Positions 1 to 5,214 of a stretch of DNA of 6,766 nucleotides are shown here, piece after piece. How positions within the stretch are numbered: position 1 is the first letter of the stretch; the number at the start of each line of letters is the position of its first letter. Origin of the DNA: an uncultured Eubacteriales bacterium (GTDB lineage Bacteria > Bacillota > Clostridia > Oscillospirales > Oscillospiraceae); the NCBI GenBank assembly GCA_900555665.1, contig USLX01000085.1, positions 1 through 6,766 on the forward strand, read 5' to 3'. A program made the position numbers and the translations under genes. The notes beneath the pieces are model-generated. The model saw only the letters and a program-made list of their open reading frames with translations, ran no database searches and was not told the origin of the DNA.

Positions 1-556
1 CGTTGATGGAGTCGGGGTCGGTATAGACGGTGAAGCAGCCCTCTTCCGGCTGGAAGTCGGCGGCACCGGCATCGAGCGCGTCCATCATGACGGCATCCTC
101 ATCCAGATCTTCTTCCTCATTGTCGATCACGATGACGCCCTTTTTGTCGAACGCCCAGCTGACGCAGCCGTTGACGCCAAGGCTGCCGCCGTATTTGTCG
201 AAATGGTGGCGGATGTTGCCGGCGGTACGGTTGCGGTTGTCGGTCATGGTTTCGACGATGACGGCGATGCCGCTCGGGCCGTGGCCTTCGTAGGTGATGG
301 CTTCGTAGCTGTCGCCCTGGCCGGCGGAGGCCGCCTTTTCGAGGACGCGCTTGATGTTGTCGTTCGGCATGTTGGCCGCCTTGGCCTTGGTGATGACGGT
401 GGCGAGGCGGGAGTTATAGGCCGGATCGGCCACGCCGCCGCCCTCTTTGACCGCGACGATCATTTCCTTGGAAATTTTCGTGAAGGCCGCAGCGCGCTTG
501 GCGTCCTGTGCGCCCTTGGTTTTCTGGATGTTATGCCACTTGGAATGTCCGGACAT
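1..556 (-). CDS. yebC: YebC/PmpR/TACO1-family protein, N-terminal 185 residues (3' end outside window)
   Basis: The protein starts MSGHSKWHNIQKTKGAQDAK, the near-invariant N-terminus of YebC/TACO1 proteins. Other family blocks follow: PAYNSRLATVITKAKAANMP, an EGHGPSGIAVIVE block near residue 90-100, TDNRNRTAGNIRH and GVNGCVSWAF. Family members are about 240-250 residues, so roughly the last 60 lie beyond the left edge. The start is fixed by the MSGHSKW motif and by a purine-rich AAGGGAAG about 8 bases upstream. Proteins of this family were long annotated as DNA-binding transcription regulators; mitochondrial TACO1 and more recent bacterial work point to a role at the ribosome, helping translation of difficult (for example proline-rich) stretches. 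Which applies here cannot be read from sequence. The protein is cytoplasmic, with no signal peptide or membrane segment. It lies 62 bases after the nif3 stop and has its own promoter. Family call is very secure, exact role is not. Confidence 0.96.
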   Translation of the reverse strand, partial: MSGHSKWHNIQKTKGAQDAKRAAAFTKISKEMIVAVKEGGGVADPAYNSRLATVITKAKAANMPNDNIKRVLEKAASAGQGDSYEAITYEGHGPSGIAVIVETMTDNRNRTAGNIRHHFDKYGGSLGVNGCVSWAFDKKGVIVIDNEEEDLDEDAVMMDALDAGAADFQPEEGCFTVYTDPDSIN

Positions 557-592
557 GGAGTTTCTTCCCTTCGTATCAGTTTTCTACCCTAT

Positions 593-622
593 ATCTTAGC
601 ATAGGTGGGCGGTAAAAATCAA
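593..622 (-). promoter_or_regulatory. Promoter of yebC (sigma-70/SigA type, extended -10)
   Basis: On the minus strand, TTGATT (617-622) is followed by an 18-base spacer and TAAGAT (593-598). A TG one base upstream of the -10 makes it an extended -10 element. The -35 box overlaps the stop codon of nif3 (619-621). No terminator separates nif3 from yebC, so read-through could add to expression. The call rests on matches to consensus only. Confidence 0.6.
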
Positions 623-1416
623 CCAAAAAATTGGATTTCGTCGTGATGCAGCGCAGATTTCAGAATGCGAAGCTCCGGAAACTGCTCACGCAGGCGCAGC
701 GCCAGGACATCGCAGACCGGGTTTTCCGTTTCAAAGTGGCCGGCGTCGATGAGATTCAGCCCGCGCCAGGGGGCTTCTTCGAACTGGTGATATTTGAGGT
801 CGGCGGTTACGAAGGTATCGCAGCCCGCCGCGAGCACTTCGTCGATTGCGCTGCCGCAGCTGCCGCCGCCGACGGCGACATAGCGCACGGGGCGGCCTGC
901 ATCGGCAAAGCGGAGGCCGGGGCAGGCGAGGGCCGAGCGGACGAAGGTGGCAAAGCTGGAAAGATCGGTCTGCGCCGTTTCGCCGGCGCGGAGCAGGCCA
1001 TAGGGGCGGCCTTCGGCGTCTTCGCCGGCGGGGCTCAGGACGCGGACGTTTTCCAGCTCCAGCTTTGCACTCAGCGCGTCGTTGACGCCGCCGGGGGCGC
1101 AGTCGAGATTGGTATGGAGGTTGATGGCGGAAATGCCGTGCTCGATGAGCTCCAGAATGGAGCGGCCGGCGAGCGTCGTCTCATTGATGGCGCGCGGGGC
1201 GTCGAAAAAGAGCGGATGGTGCGTCACGATGCACTGCGCGCCGACTTCCACGGCCTCGGCGATCACATCCGGCAGGGGATCAAGCGCGACGAGCACCGTC
1301 TCCACCTCGGTGGAGAAGCGGCCGCAGAGGAGGCCCACATTGTCCCAGTCGCCCATCTTCATATGCTCCGGTGCGAAGGCGAAGAGGGCGTCATAAATTT
1401 CTTGTACCGTTCTCAT
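619..1416 (-). CDS. nif3: Nif3-like dinuclear metal centre protein (DUF34/NIF3 family)
   Basis: A 265-residue cytoplasmic protein that matches the short form of the Nif3/YbgI/YqfO family end to end. The expected dinuclear metal ligands are visible: the His pair in THHP (H66, H67), Asp105 in LHTNLD, and H227 with E231 in the C-terminal GHFETE, the same H-x3-E spacing as in E. coli YbgI. The N-terminal GDWDNVGLL block (22-30) is also typical. The family binds two metal ions and forms toroidal hexamers. Its reaction is not settled; GTP-cyclohydrolase-like, metal-insertion and repair roles have been suggested. Length fits the E. coli-type form lacking the middle (PII-like) insertion seen in B. 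subtilis YqfO. The start at 1416 is preceded by GAGGA about 7 bases upstream and lies inside trmK (26-base overlap), which suggests translational coupling. Family assignment is secure, function open. Confidence 0.95.
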   Translation of the reverse strand: MRTVQEIYDALFAFAPEHMKMGDWDNVGLLCGRFSTEVETVLVALDPLPDVIAEAVEVGAQCIVTHHPLFFDAPRAINETTLAGRSILELIEHGISAINLHTNLDCAPGGVNDALSAKLELENVRVLSPAGEDAEGRPYGLLRAGETAQTDLSSFATFVRSALACPGLRFADAGRPVRYVAVGGGSCGSAIDEVLAAGCDTFVTADLKYHQFEEAPWRGLNLIDAGHFETENPVCDVLALRLREQFPELRILKSALHHDEIQFFG

Positions 1417-2104
1417 AGTTGTTCCTCATTTCTTCGACTTCTTCAAGAGCCTGACGGTAGTAGGCCAGGCGCTCGGGACGGGGATGTTCGGCAGCGGTCA
1501 GGCCTTCGACGCTGCGGCGGAGGGCAGCTTCGATGCGCTGCAGGTAGGCCCCGAGCAGCGGTGAGGCGCTCTGGAGCAGCCAGGGCGAGACATACTGCGC
1601 GCCGGGCGTGAGGGGCGTGCCGGGGCCGGGGTGGGCGCGGAGGACGGTATAGAGAAATTTTCCGTCCTGGACGAGCTGCTCGCATTCGATGGCAAAGGCA
1701 TGTTCGCCAAGCCAGCGGCGCAGCTCCTGCCCGGCGGACTGCGGCTGCAAGATCAGTGTATAGTCCTTTTCGTGCAGCCAGGGGCAGGCGGACAGGATCT
1801 CGACGATCAGATCGCCGCCCATGCCCGCGCAGACGATGGTGTCGGCCTCGTCGGGGCCGATCTGCGCGAGGCCGTTTGACAGGCGGAAGTCCATCTGAGC
1901 GGCGAAGCCGAACTTCGCCGCGTGCAGCTTTGCTGCCTGCAGGGGCTGCGGGCGGAGGTCGGCGGCGAGGACGTATGAGGCCCGGCCGGTTTGCAGGAGG
2001 TGGAGGCCCAGGTAGCCGTGGTCGGTGCCGATGTCGGCCACGCGCGCACCCGTCGGCACCAGCTGCGCACAGAGCAGAAGGCGGCTGGAAATTGGAATTT
2101 TCAT
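1391..2104 (-). CDS. trmK: tRNA (adenine(22)-N(1))-methyltransferase TrmK
   Basis: A 237-residue class I SAM-dependent methyltransferase. The SAM-binding motif I is VADIGTDHGYL (22-32), followed by an acidic AADLRPQPL segment (48-55) and the family-typical VCAGMGGDLI (91-100) and ILQPQ (118-122) blocks. The last 70 residues, including EEVEEMRNNY, are predicted to form the helical or coiled-coil C-terminal domain of TrmK. The enzyme methylates N1 of adenine 22 in the D-loop of tRNA, using SAM made by MetK, which is encoded upstream. The start at 2104 follows GGAG with about 7 bases spacing. In Firmicutes this gene commonly lies directly before the Nif3-family gene (B. subtilis yqfN-yqfO), as here. 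No promoter was found: its start codon is only 17 bases past the U-tract of the preceding terminator. Confidence 0.95.
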   Translation of the reverse strand: MKIPISSRLLLCAQLVPTGARVADIGTDHGYLGLHLLQTGRASYVLAADLRPQPLQAAKLHAAKFGFAAQMDFRLSNGLAQIGPDEADTIVCAGMGGDLIVEILSACPWLHEKDYTLILQPQSAGQELRRWLGEHAFAIECEQLVQDGKFLYTVLRAHPGPGTPLTPGAQYVSPWLLQSASPLLGAYLQRIEAALRRSVEGLTAAEHPRPERLAYYRQALEEVEEMRNNYENGTRNL

Positions 2105-2121
2105 AGGTTCTCCATTTACTC

Positions 2122-2148
2122 AAAAAAGCGGCCAAAAGGCCGCTTTTT
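2122..2148 (-). terminator. Intrinsic terminator after the DUF1858 gene
   Basis: A perfect GCGGCC stem with a 4-base loop (2128-2143) is flanked by A and T runs. On the minus strand it reads as a GC stem followed by six T (2122-2127), a strong rho-independent terminator 16 bases beyond the DUF1858 stop. It is almost symmetrical, so it could also stop plus-strand transcription, but no plus-strand gene leads into it. It lies directly upstream of trmK. Confidence 0.9.
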
Positions 2149-2164
2149 GCTGAATACCGTTAAA

Positions 2165-2386
2165 TTACTTGTTTGCTTCCTCGTTCGCTTCGATGAAGCG
2201 GTTGACCTGGGCGAGGAAGGCGTCACAGTCGACACCGTGCACCATGCAGGCCTCTTCTACGGTTTCACCGCGGGAGGAGGGGCAGCCGAGGCAGTGCATG
2301 CCGATGGCCATGAACAGCGGAGCGGTCTCCGGCGCGATATCCAGCACGTCGCCGATGATGGTGTTCTTTTCAATCTTTGCAGCCAT
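2165..2386 (-). CDS. DUF1858 / hybrid-cluster-protein-associated redox disulfide domain protein
   Basis: A 73-residue stand-alone protein of the DUF1858 family. It has the typical pattern of a helical domain with PETAPLFMAIGMHCLGC around the CxxC pair (C32, C35), then GETVEEACMVHGVD. Two more cysteines, C47 and C54, are present; C47 is common in the family as I recall it, C54 is probably an extra. The family is a small cytoplasmic domain proposed to form a redox disulfide and is often found beside hybrid cluster proteins or at the ends of larger redox proteins; no biochemical role is established. The start is well supported: a perfect AGGAGG (2395-2400) sits 8 bases upstream. The gene has its own promoter and terminator, so it is probably a single-gene transcript. 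No hybrid cluster protein gene is visible in the window. Confidence 0.92.
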   Translation of the reverse strand: MAAKIEKNTIIGDVLDIAPETAPLFMAIGMHCLGCPSSRGETVEEACMVHGVDCDAFLAQVNRFIEANEEANK

Positions 2387-2417
2387 AAAAATGACCTCCT
2401 GTTAGTATTCTGTAATT

Positions 2418-2446
2418 AGTATACCCAATTGTTTGACAAATTGCAA
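2418..2446 (-). promoter_or_regulatory. Promoter of the DUF1858 gene
   Basis: Minus strand: TTGCAA (2441-2446), a 17-base spacer, then TATACT (2418-2423). The predicted transcript starts near 2411 and runs into the AGGAGG ribosome binding site at 2395-2400. The -35 box ends four bases from the stop codon of the upstream wecC-like gene (stop 2450-2452), so there is no room for a terminator between the two genes and read-through from wecC is possible. Confidence 0.75.
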
Positions 2447-2449
2447 GCC

Positions 2450-3649
2450 TTAGCGCATCAAACCGACACAGTCGTAATAGGGTTTCGTCGCGATGAGATC
2501 CTTGTGCTCCTTGAACTTGTCGTGTGTCAGGGTGATGACGGCGTAATCGCACGCGGCCATCGCTTCTTCCAGCGTGTGGTTTTGGAAGCCGGCGACATCG
2601 CCCTGGATATACGGCTCGCAGGCGATGACCTGATAGCCCTTCTCGGCCAGGATATTGGCGAACAGCACCGACGGGCTCTCGCGGGTGTCGTCGATGTTCG
2701 GCTTGAAGCTCATGCCGAGGACGGCGACCTTGGCGCCGGGCTTGACGTCGCGGCCGATGCGCTCGGCCACCCATTCGGGCTTGGTGTCGTTGATGTGGCG
2801 GGCTTCGGCGATGAGGGGCGTGATGTCTTCAAATTTTTCGTGGATGAACCACGGATCGACCGCGATGCAGTGTCCGCCGACGCCGACGCCGGGGGTATGG
2901 ACGTTGACACGGGGATGGCAGTTGGCAAGCTCGATGAGGTTGAAAACGTCGATGCCGAGGCGGTCGCAGACCTTGCTGAGCTCGTTGGCATAGGCGATAT
3001 TGATGTCGCGGAAGGTGTTTTCCGTCAGCTTGCACATTTCGGCGGTGAGATCGTCGGTGAGGCGGATGGTGCCCTTGGTGACGACCTTTTCATAGATGGA
3101 CTTGGCGTATTCCGCCGCTTCGGGGCGGTTGGAGCCGATGATACGGTCGTTTTGCCGGAGCTCGAGGAGCATCCGGCCCGGGATGATGCGCTCGGGGCAA
3201 TGGGCGGTCATAAATTCTTCGGGCCTCAAACCGCTGACCTCGGAGACAATTTGCTCGACCAGGCGCGTCGAGCCGGGAGGAGATGTCGATTCCAGCACGC
3301 AGAGGCCGCCGGGGCGGATGACGCTGCCGACCTCGCGGGCGGCGGACTCGACAAAGCGCATATCGGACACGCGCTTTTTCTCCGGTGTCTCGCGGTAGGG
3401 CGTCTGGACGGCGATGATGAAGACATCCGCCGGTTCCGGCGTGGTGGTGAAGTGCAGGCGGCCGGTGGCCATGGCTTCGGTGAGCGCGTCCTGCAGACCG
3501 GGCTCGACAATGTGGATCTTGCCCCGGTTCAGAATTTCTACGGTTTCCGCCTTGACGTCGAAGCCACAGACTTCGTAGTCTGCGAGGGTGAAGGTGACGG
3601 CGGTGGGCAGGCCGATATAGCCGCAGCCCATAATTTCAATCTTTTTCAT
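2450..3649 (-). CDS. wecC: UDP-N-acetyl-D-mannosamine dehydrogenase (WecC-like nucleotide-sugar dehydrogenase)
   Basis: A 399-residue NAD-dependent four-electron dehydrogenase that would oxidise UDP-ManNAc to UDP-ManNAc-uronate, a precursor of cell-surface polysaccharides. Domains run in the usual order: N-terminal Rossmann fold with GCGYIGLP (8-15) and NRGKIHIVEPGL (41-52); the ESTSPPGST loop (120-128); a central helical domain with CPERIIPG and the EMCKLTENTFRDINIAYANE block containing Lys207; the catalytic Cys261 in GVGGHCIAVDPWF; and a C-terminal UDP-binding domain with SFKPNIDDTRESP. HCIAVDPWF and IHIVEP favour ManNAc over glucose as substrate, although related UDP-GlcNAc or UDP-GalNAc dehydrogenases cannot be excluded. 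An in-frame ATG ten codons upstream (3679) is rejected because 3649 has AAAGGAG about 9 bases before it and begins the family motif MKKIEIMG. The usual partner, UDP-GlcNAc 2-epimerase, is not in the window. Confidence 0.93.
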   Translation of the reverse strand: MKKIEIMGCGYIGLPTAVTFTLADYEVCGFDVKAETVEILNRGKIHIVEPGLQDALTEAMATGRLHFTTTPEPADVFIIAVQTPYRETPEKKRVSDMRFVESAAREVGSVIRPGGLCVLESTSPPGSTRLVEQIVSEVSGLRPEEFMTAHCPERIIPGRMLLELRQNDRIIGSNRPEAAEYAKSIYEKVVTKGTIRLTDDLTAEMCKLTENTFRDINIAYANELSKVCDRLGIDVFNLIELANCHPRVNVHTPGVGVGGHCIAVDPWFIHEKFEDITPLIAEARHINDTKPEWVAERIGRDVKPGAKVAVLGMSFKPNIDDTRESPSVLFANILAEKGYQVIACEPYIQGDVAGFQNHTLEEAMAACDYAVITLTHDKFKEHKDLIATKPYYDCVGLMR

Positions 3650-3674
3650 AGCTGTTCGCTCCTTTTTCAAGAGC

Positions 3675-3703
3675 ATCATACTCTATTTTTCACGCTTTTG
3701 CAA
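3675..3703 (-). promoter_or_regulatory. Promoter of the wecC-like gene, inside the metK 3' end
   Basis: Minus strand: TTGCAA (3698-3703) lies in the last codons of metK, followed by a 17-base spacer and TATGAT (3675-3680). Predicted start near 3668 gives a short leader of about 20 bases carrying AAAGGAG. The -35 box and spacer length are the same as for the DUF1858 promoter. No terminator is seen after metK, so the gene may also be read from the metK promoter. Confidence 0.65.
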
Positions 3704-4856
3704 GCAGAGCTTTGGTCATGTCGACGGTTTCCCACGGAAGACCCAGCTCTTCACGGCCAAAGTGGCCGTAGGCCGAGGTCTGGACGTAGATGGGCCGGCG
3801 CAGGCCGAGGCGCTCGATGATGGCAGCGGGGCGCAGGTCGAAGCAGGCACGAACCAGGGCGGAGAGGGCTTCGTCGGAGAGCTTGCCGGTGCCGAAGGTT
3901 TCGGCCAGGACGGAGACCGGATGTGCCACGCCGATGGCATAGGCCAGCTGGAGCTGGCACTTGTCGGCCAGGCCTGCGGCCACGATATTTTTTGCGATAT
4001 AGCGGGCCATATAGGCACCGCTGCGGTCGACCTTCGTCGGGTCTTTGCCGGAGAAGGCGCCGCCGCCGTGCGCGGCATAGCCGCCATAGGTGTCGACAAT
4101 GATCTTGCGGCCCGTGAGGCCCGAGTCACCCGCAGGGCCGCCGATGACAAAACGGCCGGTGGGATTGACATAATATCTCGTTTTGGCATCCAGGAGGCGG
4201 GAGGGGAGGTTCGGTCGGATGATTTTTTCGATCACCTGCGCACGCAGGTCTTCAATCGCGATGTCGGGCGCGTGCTGTGTGGAGACAACGACGGTGTCGA
4301 TGCGCTCGGGCGTGCCGTCGGCGGCATACTGCACGGAGACCTGACTCTTGCCGTCCGGACGGAGCCAGGGCAGCTCGCCGCTCTTGCGGCAGGCCGTCAG
4401 GGCTTTGGTGAGGTTGTGCGCGTAGGAGATCGGGGCGGGCATGAGCTCTTTCGTTTCGCGGCAGGCAAAGCCGAACATCATGCCCTGGTCGCCGGCGCCG
4501 ATCTCGTTCTTGTCGTCGTAGGAGCTGTCGACGCCCATGGCGATGTCCGGAGACTGGCGGTGCAGCGCGACCTGCACGGAGCAGCTGTTGCCGTCAAATC
4601 CGGCCGCTGCGTTGTCGTAGCCGATCTCGCAGATGGCACGGCGGGCGATATCGGCCACGTCGAGGTTGGCCGTGGTGGTGATCTCGCCCATGACGAGCAT
4701 GAGGCCGGTGGTTGCCGCGCACTCGCAGGCGACGCGGGCCATCGGATCCTGGGCCAGGGCGGCATCGAGCACGCTGTCGGATACGCGGTCGCAGACCTTG
4801 TCGGGGTGCCCCTCGGTCACGGATTCAGAGGTAAAGATTCGCTTTTCGCTGTTCAT
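3690..4856 (-). CDS. metK: S-adenosylmethionine synthase (methionine adenosyltransferase)
   Basis: Makes S-adenosylmethionine from methionine and ATP, with loss of phosphate and diphosphate; a cytoplasmic enzyme, usually a tetramer. The 388-residue product matches the family length (384-400). Visible motifs include FTSESVTEGHPDK (8-20, nucleotide and metal binding), the signature GAGDQGMMFGFA (120-131), the second signature GGGAFSGKDPTKVDRS (264-279) and the AYAIG block near 305. The frame is open to 4931, but the start chosen is 4856: MNSEKRIFTSESV is the family N-terminus, AAAGGA lies about 9 bases upstream, and the extra 25 codons cover the riboswitch terminator. Expression is controlled by the upstream SAM-I riboswitch, so its product feeds back on transcription. 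The final codons contain the -35 box of the next gene. Confidence 0.98.
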   Translation of the reverse strand: MNSEKRIFTSESVTEGHPDKVCDRVSDSVLDAALAQDPMARVACECAATTGLMLVMGEITTTANLDVADIARRAICEIGYDNAAAGFDGNSCSVQVALHRQSPDIAMGVDSSYDDKNEIGAGDQGMMFGFACRETKELMPAPISYAHNLTKALTACRKSGELPWLRPDGKSQVSVQYAADGTPERIDTVVVSTQHAPDIAIEDLRAQVIEKIIRPNLPSRLLDAKTRYYVNPTGRFVIGGPAGDSGLTGRKIIVDTYGGYAAHGGGAFSGKDPTKVDRSGAYMARYIAKNIVAAGLADKCQLQLAYAIGVAHPVSVLAETFGTGKLSDEALSALVRACFDLRPAAIIERLGLRRPIYVQTSAYGHFGREELGLPWETVDMTKALLAKA

Positions 4857-4888
4857 AAGTTCTGTTCCTTTCCATTTGTCGGGATATG

Positions 4889-4918
4889 AAAAATGCGCCT
4901 CTGTCATCGACAGACGCA
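4889..4918 (-). terminator. Riboswitch-controlled terminator in the metK leader
   Basis: Minus strand: TGCGTCTGTC (4909-4918), a 3-base loop, then GACAGAGGCGCA (4894-4905), which pairs except for a two-base GG bulge, followed directly by five T (4889-4893). It sits 15 bases after the 3' strand of aptamer stem P1 and 32 bases before the metK start codon, the position expected of an S-box expression platform. SAM binding would favour this hairpin and stop transcription before metK. I did not trace a full antiterminator pairing. Confidence 0.88.
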
Positions 4919-4933
4919 CATGGAAGTTCATTC

Positions 4934-5026
4934 CCTCATCTTTCGATCACATCGCCGGATTTGGCACCTTGCCTTCGCAGGTTGCCGGGCTTCATCGGGC
5001 CGTTCCCTCCACCGCTCTTGATAAGG
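4934..5026 (-). promoter_or_regulatory. SAM-I (S-box) riboswitch aptamer upstream of metK
   Basis: The minus strand contains the S-box core almost unchanged: TTATCAAGAG followed by GGTGGAGGGA, then GGCCCGATGAAGCCCGGC with AACC. The core is followed by a P3 arm formed by ACCT and AGGT segments and by a small P4 (GAT-GTG-ATC). P1 closes with seven pairs, CCTTATC (5020-5026) with GATGAGG (4934-4940), including one G-U. The RNA binds S-adenosylmethionine and lowers metK transcription when SAM is plentiful. A terminator follows it and a consensus promoter precedes it, so the whole switch is in place. Confidence 0.96.
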
Positions 5027-5037
5027 ATTCAATTGTT

Positions 5038-5050
5038 GCCCACGATGGGC
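5038..5050 (-). other. Small hairpin near the 5' end of the metK leader RNA
   Basis: GCCCA-TCG-TGGGC on the minus strand forms a five-pair stem with a 3-base loop, a few bases inside the predicted transcript start (near 5055) and before the aptamer. It may act as a 5' stabilising hairpin; this is inferred from position only. Confidence 0.4.
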
Positions 5051-5061
5051 TATACACCGTT

Positions 5062-5089
5062 ATTATATCCGGTTTGCGACAAAAGTCAA
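5062..5089 (-). promoter_or_regulatory. Promoter of metK
   Basis: Minus strand: TTGACT (5084-5089), a 16-base spacer and a perfect TATAAT (5062-5067). It is the best sigma-70-type promoter in the window. Predicted start near 5055 gives a leader of about 200 bases holding the riboswitch. A repeated CCGGTTT(T)GCG overlaps both its spacer and the region upstream of the -35. Confidence 0.88.
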
Positions 5090-5100
5090 CCGGTTTTGCG
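5069..5100. repeat. Direct repeat CCGGTTTGCG / CCGGTTTTGCG around the metK -35 box
   Basis: CCGGTTTGCG (5069-5078) recurs as CCGGTTTTGCG (5090-5100), a 21-base period or about two helical turns. The first copy lies in the promoter spacer and the second just upstream of the -35 box. CCGGTT (5069-5074) and AACCGG (5088-5093) also form an inverted repeat. This arrangement could be an operator, but no regulator is known from the sequence. Confidence 0.5.
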
Positions 5101-5117
5101 GATTATTTTTCTGAAAT

Positions 5118-5157
5118 TTTGACCATACTTTTCCACAGAGTTTACACTTTGACCATA
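5118..5157. repeat. Direct repeat TTTGACCATA, two copies 30 bases apart
   Basis: Two identical 10-base copies, at 5118-5127 and 5148-5157, lie in the divergent spacer between metK and the plus-strand membrane protein gene. The period of 30 bases is close to three helical turns. The first copy contains the best candidate -35 box for the plus-strand gene and the second would cover its predicted transcription start, the layout of a repressor operator. The function is inferred. Confidence 0.5.
5119..5148 (+). promoter_or_regulatory. Candidate promoter of the rhomboid-like gene (weak)
   Basis: TTGACC (5119-5124), an 18-base spacer and TACACT (5143-5148) match the sigma-70 consensus at five and four of six positions. 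The predicted start is near 5155, giving a leader of about 60 bases. The alternative -10 TATGAT (5179-5184) is better by itself but has no -35 at a usable distance. The promoter position is therefore uncertain. Confidence 0.35.
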
Positions 5158-5214
5158 GATTTTTGGGCGAGAGTCCTGTATGATGAAGATATTCGCAGCA
5201 AAGGAGTCTGAGCT

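Noticed and set aside
631..1611. Plus-strand open frame of 326 codons opposite nif3 and trmK
   Set aside because: It spans two well-recognised minus-strand genes and shows no motif or start signal of its own.
2418..2440. TTGTCA as the -35 box of the DUF1858 promoter
   Set aside because: It lies only 10 bases from TATACT. TTGCAA at 2441-2446 gives a 17-base spacer.
3650..3679. N-terminal extension of the wecC-like protein to the ATG at 3679
   Set aside because: The ten extra codons include the ribosome binding site of the start at 3649, and that ATG lies within the predicted -10 box. The Rossmann fold begins right after the later start.
3674..3688. Short hairpin AGAGTA-TGA-TGCTCT between metK and the wecC-like gene as a terminator
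   Set aside because: Only six pairs with a G-U and a tight 3-base loop, no T-run follows on the minus strand, and it overlaps the -10 box of the downstream promoter.
2429..3820. Plus-strand open frame of 463 codons opposite the wecC-like gene
   Set aside because: It is the mirror of a clearly recognised gene, has no plausible ribosome binding site, and its Asp/Ala/Gly-rich product shows no family motif. Long antisense frames are common in GC-rich DNA.
3762..4889. Plus-strand open frame of 375 codons opposite metK
   Set aside because: Complementary shadow of metK. It runs into the riboswitch terminator and has the Ala/Gly/Asp/Val bias of an antisense frame.
4857..4931. N-terminal extension of MetK by 25 codons to the ATG at 4931
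   Set aside because: The extension covers the riboswitch terminator and its residues do not match the MetK N-terminus. The ATG at 4856 has a good ribosome binding site and begins the family motif.
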